Below are positions 6,888 to 13,530 of a DNA stretch of 14,690 nucleotides, piece after piece. The translations under genes were made by a program, and so were the position numbers. How positions within the stretch are numbered: the stretch's first letter is position 1; the number at the start of each line of letters is the position of its first letter. The stretch spans positions 1 to 14,690 of the forward strand of contig CAIMXN010000072.1 in NCBI GenBank assembly GCA_903845455.1, in the 5' to 3' direction. The stretch comes from an uncultured beta proteobacterium. Its GTDB lineage: Bacteria; Pseudomonadota; Gammaproteobacteria; Burkholderiales; Burkholderiaceae. The notes under the pieces are model-generated. The model was not told the origin of the DNA, did no database searches, and was given only the letters and a program-made list of their open reading frames with translations.

Positions 6888-7775
6888 TTATTCAGCAATA
6901 AAAGTATTTTCCAATTTTCCAATACCGCCCATTTCTACGACTACAACATCGCCGTTTACCAAATATTTGGGTGGCTTAAAGCCAATACCAACGCCCACAG
7001 GTGTTCCTGTGGCAATGATGTCACCTGGGTAGAGGGTAATGCCCGCAGAAACGGTGGCAATCATATTGGGAATATCAAAAATCAAATCTTTGGTATTGGA
7101 GTTCTGACGGAGTTCACCATTGACCCAGCATTTCACTGAAATATCTTCCGCATTCACTTGATCGGCTGTCACTACCCAAGGGCCCATAGGACAGAAGGTG
7201 TCAAAGCTTTTGCCAAGGAACCATTGCTTATGGCGTTGTTGCCAGTCGCGTGCTGTCACATCATTAATCGCGGTGTAGCCCCACACATGTTTCATAGCAT
7301 CGGCTTCGCTAATACCTTTTCCGCCTTTACCAATAATCACTGTGAGCTCAGCTTCGTAATCAATCGCAGTAGAAACTGCAGTAGGAATGATCACATTGGT
7401 ATTAGGGCCAGTAACGGATTCTGGCGGCTTAGTAAAGAAAATGGCATGAGACGGAATATCTTCACCGGCTTTGGCGCTGCCATCAAAACCACTATTCGAA
7501 AACTCTTTGGCATGCTCATGATAGTTTTTGCCTACGCAAAAGATATTTCTTCTAGGTCTTGGAACGGGTGCTAATAAACGAATGGCGCTAAATTGATGAG
7601 TGGCTACTGGTTTTGGTAACTTACCTGCTAGGTCTGCGCGCAAGATTGCTACTACGCCATCTTCACTGACATCTACGCCCAAATCAAACTCCTCAGCTGT
7701 TTGACCATCGGCTGAAATCGAGCCGACGCGGATTGTAGAGGGGTCGCTTAGTAGAGAAAATGCAGCGTATTTCAT
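6888..7775 (-). CDS. Fumarylacetoacetate hydrolase (FAH) family protein
   Basis: This is a cytoplasmic enzyme of the FAH superfamily, 295 residues, whose members hydrolyse, decarboxylate or isomerise 2-oxo or 2,4-dioxo acids using a divalent metal. The metal ligands appear as E141 and E143 in DYEAEL and D172 in AINDVTARDWQQ. Other family segments are FCVGKNYHEHAKEF near 79-92, FFTKPPESVTGPN, GKSFDTFCPMGPW at 188-200 and GDIIATGTPVGVG at 251-263. The domain resembles the 2-hydroxyhepta-2,4-diene-1,7-dioate isomerase/ureidoglycolate lyase branch, but the substrate cannot be assigned. The ATG has a clear ribosome-binding sequence (GGAG, 9 bases away). It is divergent from a Bug receptor and aldolase pair, so it may act on the same carbon source after import. 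It could equally be an acylpyruvate hydrolase. Confidence 0.9.
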   Translation of the reverse strand: MKYAAFSLLSDPSTIRVGSISADGQTAEEFDLGVDVSEDGVVAILRADLAGKLPKPVATHQFSAIRLLAPVPRPRRNIFCVGKNYHEHAKEFSNSGFDGSAKAGEDIPSHAIFFTKPPESVTGPNTNVIIPTAVSTAIDYEAELTVIIGKGGKGISEADAMKHVWGYTAINDVTARDWQQRHKQWFLGKSFDTFCPMGPWVVTADQVNAEDISVKCWVNGELRQNSNTKDLIFDIPNMIATVSAGITLYPGDIIATGTPVGVGIGFKPPKYLVNGDVVVVEMGGIGKLENTFIAE

Positions 7776-7832
7776 GGTTTGTATCTCCAGTGGGGTTATG
7801 TCTTAGACAACCCTCAGTTATTTTGTTAAGAG

Positions 7833-7861
7833 TTGTAGTAGGATAAAAGATATCAAATAAT
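7833..7861 (+). promoter_or_regulatory. Weak candidate promoter for the Bug receptor at 7877
   Basis: TTGTAG (7833-7838) and AATAAT (7856-7861) are 17 bp apart in the 101-bp gap between the divergent FAH and Bug genes. The -10 matches 5 of 6 positions and the -35 only 3 of 6. Transcription would begin within about 10 bases of the Bug ATG, which has no Shine-Dalgarno sequence, so a short-leader or leaderless message is possible. Confidence 0.25.
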
Positions 7862-7876
7862 AACTACATAAATACT

Positions 7877-8851
7877 ATGAGACAAAAAATCACTGCAATG
7901 CTATTGCTTTCCTGCTTGGCATGCCTTTCAAGCCTTACCATTGCTCAAGAGGTCTGGCCAAGCCATCCGATCACCATGGTGGTGCCATTTCCGCCTGGGG
8001 GAGTGGCTGATGCTGTAGGTCGACCTGTGGCTGAGGCCATGTCTCGTATTTTAGGGCAACCAGTCATTGTGGAAAATAAGTCAGGTGCTGGTGGAGGGAT
8101 CGGCATGGCAGCTGTCGCTAAGTCCAAGCCGGATGGCTATACCATTTTGATGGCTCTATCTTCAATCTCGATTATTCCCGAGGCCGATAAGATCGTGGGT
8201 CGTGAGCAGTCTTTTCAGTTAAACCAACTCAAGCCCATTGCGCGATTTACGGCTGATCCCACCGTCCTGATAGTGAGGGCTGATAGCCCATGGAAAGATT
8301 ACAAGTCATTTATCGCAGCGATGCGCGCCGAGCCGGGTAAATATAACTTTGGCTCCTCTGGAAACTACGGCACCATGCATGTGCCGATGGAGATGCTGAA
8401 ATCTTCTGAGAAGTTTTATATGGTCCACATACCCTATACCGGCGCTGGTCCAGCGATTGTAGGTTTATTGGGCGGTCAGGTTGACGCCATTGCAACTGGA
8501 CCGTCCTCGATCGTCCAACAGATGAAAGCAGGCAAAGTCCGTGCGTTAGCTCACTGGGGCAATGGCCGCCTGGCAAGCATGCCTGATGTACCCAGCTTTA
8601 AGGAGATGGGTGTCAAAATTGAGTTTGCACAATGGGCCGGATTATTTGTGCCTAGCGATACTCCAGAAGCAATTACTAATAAATTACGCGAAGCTGCTAA
8701 ATTGGCAGCGAATGATGAGCGCGTGCGCTTGGTTATCAATGGCGCTGGAAGCCCCATTCAGTATTTAGATGCCCCAGAATTTAAAGTCTACTGGGATAAA
8801 GAGTCTGCACAGATGAGTACCGTTGTGAAAAACATCGGTAAGGTCGAATAA
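7877..8851 (+). CDS. Tripartite tricarboxylate transporter (Bug/TctC family) substrate-binding receptor
   Basis: This is a periplasmic solute receptor of the Bug family, 324 residues, which binds carboxylates or other small acids. The N-terminus MRQKITAMLLLSCLACLSSL is a Sec signal ending near IAQ. The mature protein begins WPSHPITMVVPFPPGGVADAVGR, the Bug anion-binding loop, and continues with GQPVIVENKSGAGGGIGM, the hallmark motif near residue 70. Later segments are KYNFGSSGNYGTMH, HIPYTGAGPAIVGLLGGQVD, GKVRALA and WAGLFVPSDTPEAI. No TctA or TctB membrane partner is in the window, as is common for Bug proteins. It is divergent from the FAH gene and immediately upstream of the aldolase. Its stop TAA (8849-8851) shares a base with the proposed ATA start of that gene, implying translational coupling. 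Ligand unknown. Confidence 0.93.
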   Translation: MRQKITAMLLLSCLACLSSLTIAQEVWPSHPITMVVPFPPGGVADAVGRPVAEAMSRILGQPVIVENKSGAGGGIGMAAVAKSKPDGYTILMALSSISIIPEADKIVGREQSFQLNQLKPIARFTADPTVLIVRADSPWKDYKSFIAAMRAEPGKYNFGSSGNYGTMHVPMEMLKSSEKFYMVHIPYTGAGPAIVGLLGGQVDAIATGPSSIVQQMKAGKVRALAHWGNGRLASMPDVPSFKEMGVKIEFAQWAGLFVPSDTPEAITNKLREAAKLAANDERVRLVINGAGSPIQYLDAPEFKVYWDKESAQMSTVVKNIGKVE

Positions 8852-8937
8852 TAAAAAACCTACATTCACTCAGAGTAGTTCTTTTTCTATCCCTGCTGGT
8901 ATCAGCATCGGTTCAGGCTGCTACCGTCCAAGAACAA
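8851..8937 (+). other. In-frame signal-peptide-coding extension of the aldolase, with ATA at the expected start
   Basis: Upstream of the first ATG of the aldolase (8938) the same frame is open back to a stop at 8839-8841. Read from ATA at 8851 it encodes a textbook Sec signal: n-region KNLHSLR, hydrophobic core VVLFLSLLVSAS, cleavage site VQA before ATVQEQ. No ATG, GTG or TTG exists in this stretch; two CTG codons (8893, 8896) fall inside the core. AAGG (8840-8843) sits 7 bases before the ATA, and the Bug stop and this codon form TAATA, the analogue of a TAATG overlap. Either AUA is used as start, or an ATG was lost by mutation or sequencing error. Confidence 0.6.
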
Positions 8938-9660
8938 ATGGCAGAGTCTCCTGCTGTGAAGGCGGCTGTAGAAGAGCTAGTTCTTGCGAACCATATTTTG
9001 TATGACCAAACTGCGGTTGATGGCTATGGCCATATCAGTATCCGCAACCCCAACAATCCCAACACATTCTTCTTGGCACGCAGTGTTGCTCCATCAGTCG
9101 TGACGGTTCAAGACATCATAGAGTTTGATATGAATGGCAAAGCTTTGAACGGAGATACCCGTACTGCCTATGGTGAACGTTTTATTCATAGTGGAATTTT
9201 GCGTAATCGTCCTGATATTAACTCAGTGGTTCATGGGCACGCAGCCCCGCTCTTGCCATTTGGATTAACTGGCACGACCTTGAAGCCGGTGTATCACATG
9301 AGTGCATTTTTAGGTGAGGGTGCGCCAATCTTTGAGATTCGGAACTTTGCTAAGCCCAGCCCAGATACCGATATGTTTGTTAAAAGTGCTGATTTAGGGG
9401 ATGCTTTATCGAAGACCATGGGCTTGCAGTACTTTGTTTTGATGCGGGGTCATGGATATGCTGCAGGTGCTGATTCAATCAAAAAAGTCGTGTTTAGATC
9501 TGTCTACGCCATCCAGAATGCCAGTATTCAGTCTGAAGCAATGAAGATGGGCCCGGTTCAATATCTCACCCCAGGCGAGGCAACTATTTCCCAAGAGACA
9601 ATTGAAGGCACGATTGCCCGCCCTTGGCAACTTTGGAGTGAGCGCGTTAAGAAGCCTTAA
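8938..9660 (+). CDS. Class II aldolase/adducin family protein (probably exported if translated from upstream)
   Basis: This belongs to the zinc-dependent class II aldolase/adducin fold (FucA/AraD type), whose members cleave or epimerise phosphorylated sugars or decarboxylate related acids. From the ATG at 8938 it is 240 residues. The putative catalytic Glu80 lies in AYGERFIHSG, with zinc ligands H99 and H101 in VVHGHAAP and H172 in LMRGHGYA; GYGHISIRNP near residue 29 is the substrate-loop segment. The domain is complete without the upstream extension, so cytoplasmic translation from 8938 is possible, although no good ribosome-binding sequence precedes that ATG. An exported form of about 269 residues starting at ATA 8851 is described separately. 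It follows the Bug receptor and precedes an outer-membrane-like protein. The substrate is unknown; a phosphorylated one would be unlikely in the periplasm. Confidence 0.88.
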   Translation: MAESPAVKAAVEELVLANHILYDQTAVDGYGHISIRNPNNPNTFFLARSVAPSVVTVQDIIEFDMNGKALNGDTRTAYGERFIHSGILRNRPDINSVVHGHAAPLLPFGLTGTTLKPVYHMSAFLGEGAPIFEIRNFAKPSPDTDMFVKSADLGDALSKTMGLQYFVLMRGHGYAAGADSIKKVVFRSVYAIQNASIQSEAMKMGPVQYLTPGEATISQETIEGTIARPWQLWSERVKKP

Positions 9661-9673
9661 TCGTTGATAATCT

Positions 9674-9694
9674 CTTGCATCATGTCGATGCAAG
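9674..9694 (+). promoter_or_regulatory. Perfect hairpin presenting the start codon of the next gene in its loop
   Basis: Arms CTTGCATC (9674-9681) and GATGCAAG (9687-9694) are exact 8-bp complements around the 5-base loop ATGTC. That loop begins with the ATG at 9682-9684, while a second in-frame ATG (9688-9690) is buried in the right arm. There is no Shine-Dalgarno sequence upstream. In mRNA this fold would expose the first ATG and occlude the second; as DNA it is also a good dyad. Confidence 0.55.
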
Positions 9695-10464
9695 CCCGTT
9701 TTCTTCCATTTCTCTTTCTAGCTGCTTTGGCAGTAATGCCCTGCATTGCACAAGCAGTATTACAGGATGAGATTCAGGTCTACGACGATGAGATTAATGC
9801 CAAAGGCGAGTCTAGCCTTGAGATGCATATTAATAGCACTCCTAGGGGGGTGCAGAACCCATCTTACCCAGGCGAAGTCATGAATAATAATGGCCTACGT
9901 GTTACACCAGAGTTGGCTTATGGGTTGGGCCATGATCTTGAGGCCGGACTTTATATCTCTTACGTCAATTACGATAATAAATTTCAGTACGCAGCCACTA
10001 AGCTGCGTATGAAGTGGTTGCCCATGCGAGAAGAGAAGGGTGATAGTTTCTTCGCAGGCGCCAATCTTGAACTTGCTAATGTGCAACCCCAATTTGACGA
10101 GTCTCGCTATAACGCCGAAATACGCTTTATTATTGGTAAGCACATTGACGAGTGGCTAATCTCCTTTAATCCGATTGTGGATATGCCGCTGTCGCAGCCT
10201 TATGTGCATCAAGCACCATACTTTTCTACTGGCACTCGAATATCTCGTGAGGTCATGGCTGATCTTGCCTTGGGCGTCGAGTACTACTCCAATCTCAAGC
10301 AGGTGAATCAGCCAATTAACTATCAAAATACCCAGCAATTGGGTTTTCTGATGATGTACTACGATGGCAAGCCGATTTCCTTTCAGGCGGGTGTTGGGAA
10401 GGGCTTTTCAAATAGTACGGATTCATTAACACTCAAAGCCATCCTGTCAATCCCATTACCGTAG
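9682..10464 (+). CDS. Exported protein of unknown function, probable outer-membrane beta-barrel
   Basis: I do not recognise a named family. The product from ATG 9682 is 260 residues (258 from ATG 9688). It has a Sec signal peptide (SMQARFLPFLFLAALAVMP, ending near AQA-VLQDE). The mature part is rich in aromatic and polar alternation typical of antiparallel barrel strands: LAYGLGHDLEAGLYISYVNY, ATKLRMKWLPM, FFAGANLELANV, YNAEIRFIIGKHIDEWLISF, ADLALGVEYYSNL, QLGFLMMYYD and ISFQAGVGKGF. It resembles outer-membrane proteins of the broad aromatic-degradation-associated transporter type, but the C-terminus (ILSIPLP) lacks the usual terminal Phe. An upstream TTG at 9664 is in frame but would add a poor n-region (MIISCI). 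It starts 21 bp after the aldolase stop and ends 108 bp before the Mo-hydroxylase genes. It may help substrate cross the outer membrane. Confidence 0.65.
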   Translation: MSMQARFLPFLFLAALAVMPCIAQAVLQDEIQVYDDEINAKGESSLEMHINSTPRGVQNPSYPGEVMNNNGLRVTPELAYGLGHDLEAGLYISYVNYDNKFQYAATKLRMKWLPMREEKGDSFFAGANLELANVQPQFDESRYNAEIRFIIGKHIDEWLISFNPIVDMPLSQPYVHQAPYFSTGTRISREVMADLALGVEYYSNLKQVNQPINYQNTQQLGFLMMYYDGKPISFQAGVGKGFSNSTDSLTLKAILSIPLP

Positions 10465-10475
10465 GGCTTGCATAG

Positions 10476-10522
10476 GACTCCAAAATGGAGTCTAGACGAA
10501 AAGCTTAAAAAACCATTAAGCT
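10476..10522 (+). other. Two small hairpins in the 108-bp gap before the Mo-hydroxylase genes
   Basis: The first has arms GACTCC (10476-10481) and GGAGTC (10487-10492) with loop AAAAT. The second has arms AGCTTAA (10502-10508) and TTAAGCT (10516-10522). Neither is followed by a T-run on the plus strand, so they are not clear intrinsic terminators. The rest of the gap is A-rich (many A runs from 10530 to 10560) and would be an unstructured leader. Confidence 0.4.
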
Positions 10523-10561
10523 ATCCCTAGTAGAAAATAAATAAAAAAGTAAGTAAAAAAT

Positions 10562-10566
10562 AGGAG
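10562..10566 (+). promoter_or_regulatory. Strong Shine-Dalgarno sequence of the 2Fe-2S subunit gene
   Basis: AGGAG lies 6 bases before the ATG at 10573 within an A-rich leader. It is one of the best ribosome-binding sites in the window and fixes the start. Confidence 0.8.
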
Positions 10567-10572
10567 ATAGTA

Positions 10573-11034
10573 ATGACTGTGCAATTAATGGTAAACGGGC
10601 AAGCTCTTACTCTGGATGTCGATCCATCCACTCCCTTGCTATATGTTTTGCGTAACGATGCTTTGCTTAATTCAGCAAAGTACGGTTGCGGTGCAGGACA
10701 GTGTGGAGCCTGCGCTGTTCTGCTGGATGGTCAAGCAGTTTTATCCTGTACTTTGCCTGTAGGTAGTATCAAAGGTCAGGTAAAGACGTTGGAGTCTTTT
10801 CAGAGCGATCGCACACTCCATGCTTTAAATAAAGCCTTTATTGCAGAGCAAGCAGTGCAATGTGGTTACTGCATCTCTGGAATAATGATTCGTGCCAAAA
10901 CCTTGCTTGATAGAAATCAGCGCCCTAGTGCTCAACAAATTAAAGAGACGCTTCAAGGACACCTATGTCGTTGTGGTACACACACCCGTATTATTAAAGC
11001 AATCCAGCGCGCTGCTCAGGAGTTGTCAGCATGA
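10573..11034 (+). CDS. 2Fe-2S subunit of a molybdenum hydroxylase (IorA-like)
   Basis: This is the small iron-sulfur subunit of a xanthine-oxidase-family enzyme, 153 residues, passing electrons from the molybdenum site. The N-terminal plant-type ferredoxin cluster is held by C39, C44, C47 (CGAGQCGAC) and C59. The C-terminal four-helix cluster is held by C97 and C100 (CGYC) and C132 and C134 (CRC). All eight ligands are present. The length and sequence fit the IorA/NdhS-type two-subunit group better than the three-subunit CO-dehydrogenase type. It has no signal peptide of its own, so export would require co-folding and co-transport with the Tat-tagged large subunit. Its stop overlaps the next start as ATGA, indicating tight coupling. 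The oxidised substrate (an N-heterocycle or an aldehyde) cannot be told from this subunit. Confidence 0.95.
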   Translation: MTVQLMVNGQALTLDVDPSTPLLYVLRNDALLNSAKYGCGAGQCGACAVLLDGQAVLSCTLPVGSIKGQVKTLESFQSDRTLHALNKAFIAEQAVQCGYCISGIMIRAKTLLDRNQRPSAQQIKETLQGHLCRCGTHTRIIKAIQRAAQELSA

Positions 11035-13271
11035 TTCACACCTCTAATATTGCACGCAGACATTTTCTCAAAAGCAGTCTTGGCTTAGCTATTGGATTTG
11101 CTTGGGCTCCCAATCTTCTTGCGCAATCGACTATCACCTTGCCTGGCAGTCTTCCTGCAAACCCAAAACTCGATAGCTGGCTACACATTCAGCCTGATGG
11201 CAAGGTTGTCGTCTTAGCGGGTAAGGTTGAGTTTGGGCAGGGCATCACCACAGCGCTGATGCAAATCGTAGCGGATGAACTTGAAATTAGTATGTCGCGC
11301 ATCGTGATGATTCCAACCACTACCGGCATTTCTCCTAACGAAGGTGTCACCTCTGGCAGTCAATCGATTGAGTACAGTGGCATTGCCTTGCGTTACGCTG
11401 CCGCAGATGCTAGAGAGCTCTTGTTAGAGCGCGCCGCCAGCAAATTAGCCACCCCTGTTGCTGAATTGAAGATTCATGATGGTGAGATTATTGCGGCATC
11501 TGGACAGAAAACCAGTTATTGGACTTTGGCAGATAGTGAGCTCTTCCAAAGGCCAGTGTCCACTAAAGTTACCCTCAAAAAACGTCATACGACGATTGGT
11601 CAATCAATTGAACGAGTCGATATCCCTGCAAAGGTTTCTGGGGGCTCTGCGTATGTGCAAGATATGAAGTTGCCTGGCATGCTCCATGCTAGGGTAGTGA
11701 GGCCACCAGCCCCACACGCTGCCATTCTGAATCTACAAGCTAGTGCAGTTGAAAAGATGCCAGGAGTGATCGCTGTCATTCAAAACGGTAGCTTCCTTGC
11801 GGTTGTCGCTCAACGTGAAGAACAGGCCATTCGAGCTCAGGAAGTTTTGCAGAAAAATGCTCAGTGGAAATTGGCAAACGATCTTCCCCAGTCGCTTGCA
11901 GCTTGGTTTAGAGGGATGAAGCAAAAACCCACCGTAGATACGACTGTGAGTGCAAAACAAGCTATAGCAAAGTCTGCCGTAAAAGTTCTGAGCGCTCAAT
12001 TTACTAAACCTTTTATTGCTCATGGTTCAATCGGACCTTCTTGTGCAGTTGCCTTGATGCAAGATGGTGGCATTACGGTCTGGACTCATAGTCAGGGCAT
12101 GTATCCCTTGAGAGCGGATTTGATAAAAACCTTAGGCCTGCCTGCAGAAAAAATTATCTGCATACACAAAGAGGGTTCAGGTATGTATGGGCAAAGTGGT
12201 GCGGATGACGTTGCTTTAGACGCAATGTTAATTGCTAGAGCGCTTCCTGGGAAACCGATTCGCGTGCAATGGATGCGCGATGATGAGTTTAAGTGGGAGC
12301 CGTATGGCTCGGCAATGATTATGAATCTTGAGGCCTCTCTTGACCAGGAGGGGAATATTGTTGATTGGAAGCATGAGCTTTGGAGTAATACCCATAGCAC
12401 TCGACCAGGCGAGCCCACTGGCGATAACTTATTGGCAAGTTGGTATCTTGAAAAGCCGTTCAAGCCAAGTCCTGTTAAAAATATCCCGCAGCCTGCTGGA
12501 GGCTCAGATCGTAACGCGGTCCCTCTATATGTGTTTCCCAATCAAAAGGTCGTGAATCATTTATTGCTCGACATGCCTGTGCGGGTTTCCGCTTTACGGA
12601 CGCTTGGAGCTTATGCCAATGTCTTTGCCATCGAATCGATGATGGATGATCTGGCTAAGGCAGCTAAGCTTGATCCTGTGGAGTTTAGGTTGAAGCATTT
12701 ACAAGATCCTCGGGCTCGTGACGTTATCACTCATGTAGCAAAGATGGCGGCATGGCAAAAAACACCTCTTGCATCCAAGAAAAAAGGGAAGCTATACGGT
12801 CGTGGTATTGCTTTTGCAAAGTATAAAAATCTTTCGGTCTATGTCGCCTCTATCGCTGATGTTGAGATCGATCCTAAGAGTGGAAAAATTGTTGTTACCG
12901 ATTTATATGCCTCGGCCGATGGTGGTTTGGCGATTAATCCCAATGGTTTTAAAAACCAGATTGAAGGGGGTTTAGTGCAAACAACCAGCTGGACTTTATT
13001 TGAGTCGGTACCCTTTAATCAAGAAGGTATTCAGGTGAGTTCCTGGGCTGAGTATCCGATTCTACGGTTTTCAGATGTACCTAATGTACATGTTGAGATC
13101 ATTAACCGTGAAGACGAAAAATCGCTTGGTGTGGGAGAGGGCTCTCAAGGACCTGGTTGCGCAGCGATTGCAAATGCTGTTGCCAATGCACTAGGTCAAA
13201 GGATCTTTGATTTGCCTTTAACGCCTGAAAGGGTCAAGGCAGCCTTAGCACTCAGCACTCAGACTACCTAA
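11031..13271 (+). CDS. Molybdopterin-binding subunit of a molybdenum hydroxylase (IorB-like), Tat-exported
   Basis: This is the 746-residue catalytic subunit of a xanthine-oxidase-family enzyme of the isoquinoline 1-oxidoreductase beta/membrane aldehyde dehydrogenase type. The N-terminus has a twin-arginine motif ARRHFLK (R9, R10), a hydrophobic stretch and a likely cleavage near LLAQ, so the folded holoenzyme should cross by Tat. KVEFGQGITTALMQIVADEL (about 65-84) and TSGSQSIEYSG are cofactor-binding segments. The a/b-hammerhead-like piece (IPAKVSGGSAYVQDMKLPGML) lies internally near 200, the IorB arrangement. GSGMYGQSGADDVALDA, ALRTLGAYANVFAIE and a C-terminal GVGEGSQGPGCAAIANAVANA follow. 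E703 in the last is the expected catalytic glutamate. No cytochrome c partner gene and no XdhC-like chaperone gene is adjacent. The gene overlaps the small-subunit stop by 4 bases. Confidence 0.94.
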   Translation: MIHTSNIARRHFLKSSLGLAIGFAWAPNLLAQSTITLPGSLPANPKLDSWLHIQPDGKVVVLAGKVEFGQGITTALMQIVADELEISMSRIVMIPTTTGISPNEGVTSGSQSIEYSGIALRYAAADARELLLERAASKLATPVAELKIHDGEIIAASGQKTSYWTLADSELFQRPVSTKVTLKKRHTTIGQSIERVDIPAKVSGGSAYVQDMKLPGMLHARVVRPPAPHAAILNLQASAVEKMPGVIAVIQNGSFLAVVAQREEQAIRAQEVLQKNAQWKLANDLPQSLAAWFRGMKQKPTVDTTVSAKQAIAKSAVKVLSAQFTKPFIAHGSIGPSCAVALMQDGGITVWTHSQGMYPLRADLIKTLGLPAEKIICIHKEGSGMYGQSGADDVALDAMLIARALPGKPIRVQWMRDDEFKWEPYGSAMIMNLEASLDQEGNIVDWKHELWSNTHSTRPGEPTGDNLLASWYLEKPFKPSPVKNIPQPAGGSDRNAVPLYVFPNQKVVNHLLLDMPVRVSALRTLGAYANVFAIESMMDDLAKAAKLDPVEFRLKHLQDPRARDVITHVAKMAAWQKTPLASKKKGKLYGRGIAFAKYKNLSVYVASIADVEIDPKSGKIVVTDLYASADGGLAINPNGFKNQIEGGLVQTTSWTLFESVPFNQEGIQVSSWAEYPILRFSDVPNVHVEIINREDEKSLGVGEGSQGPGCAAIANAVANALGQRIFDLPLTPERVKAALALSTQTT

Positions 13272-13310
13272 ATAGAACTACTGAATTACTTCTGCTCTCT
13301 TTCTTCAAGG

Positions 13311-13332
13311 TTCGCGCTCTCTTGAGCGCGAA
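13311..13332 (+). terminator. Strong hairpin downstream of the Mo-hydroxylase operon, without a T-tract
   Basis: TTCGCGCTC (13311-13319) and GAGCGCGAA (13324-13332) form a perfect, GC-rich 9-bp stem around the 4-base loop TCTT, 40 bp after the large-subunit stop. What follows (TATCTGC) is not T-rich, so it is not a classic intrinsic terminator. A 3' end-protecting structure or processing site fits equally well. The rest of the 259-bp gap (13272-13530) holds two copies of GACAGG (13361, 13391) and a small dyad GAGTG/CACTC (13484-13498). I saw no gene there and no convincing promoter pair. Confidence 0.5.
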
Positions 13333-13519
13333 TATCTGCTATCCAGAACTTACCAGTATCGACAGGATTATCCAAGCATTGCCCTGAATAGACAGGCTAA
13401 CTGAGGTATTTTCTAGGTAAGAGCAAAAATTGAGCAATAAAGAAGTGCGCATAAAACTAATCAAGTGTTTAATACTATGACAAGAGTGTATTTCACTCGC
13501 ATTCATTATTTATAAATCT

Positions 13520-13524
13520 GGGAG
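13520..13524 (+). promoter_or_regulatory. Shine-Dalgarno sequence of the second Bug gene
   Basis: GGGAG lies 6 bases before the ATG at 13531 and settles the start choice. Confidence 0.75.
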
Positions 13525-13530
13525 ATCAGC

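Noticed and set aside
7158..7574. 138-codon plus-strand open frame opposite the FAH gene
   Set aside because: The FAH gene on the minus strand has all family motifs and a good ribosome-binding site; the opposite frame shows no protein features.
8845..8862. Slippery-looking AAAAAAC (8853-8859) at the Bug/aldolase junction, suggesting a frameshift fusion
   Set aside because: The heptamer lies after the Bug stop codon (8849-8851), so ribosomes reading Bug would terminate before reaching it. The Bug C-terminus is also complete.
12092..12541. 149-codon minus-strand open frame inside the Mo-hydroxylase large subunit gene
   Set aside because: It is wholly inside a well-supported gene, has no recognisable domain, and is what a codon-biased opposite strand often yields.
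13477..13515. 12-codon mini-ORF upstream of the second Bug gene, as a possible leader peptide
   Set aside because: No Shine-Dalgarno sequence, no repeated regulatory codons and no terminator/antiterminator pair after it.
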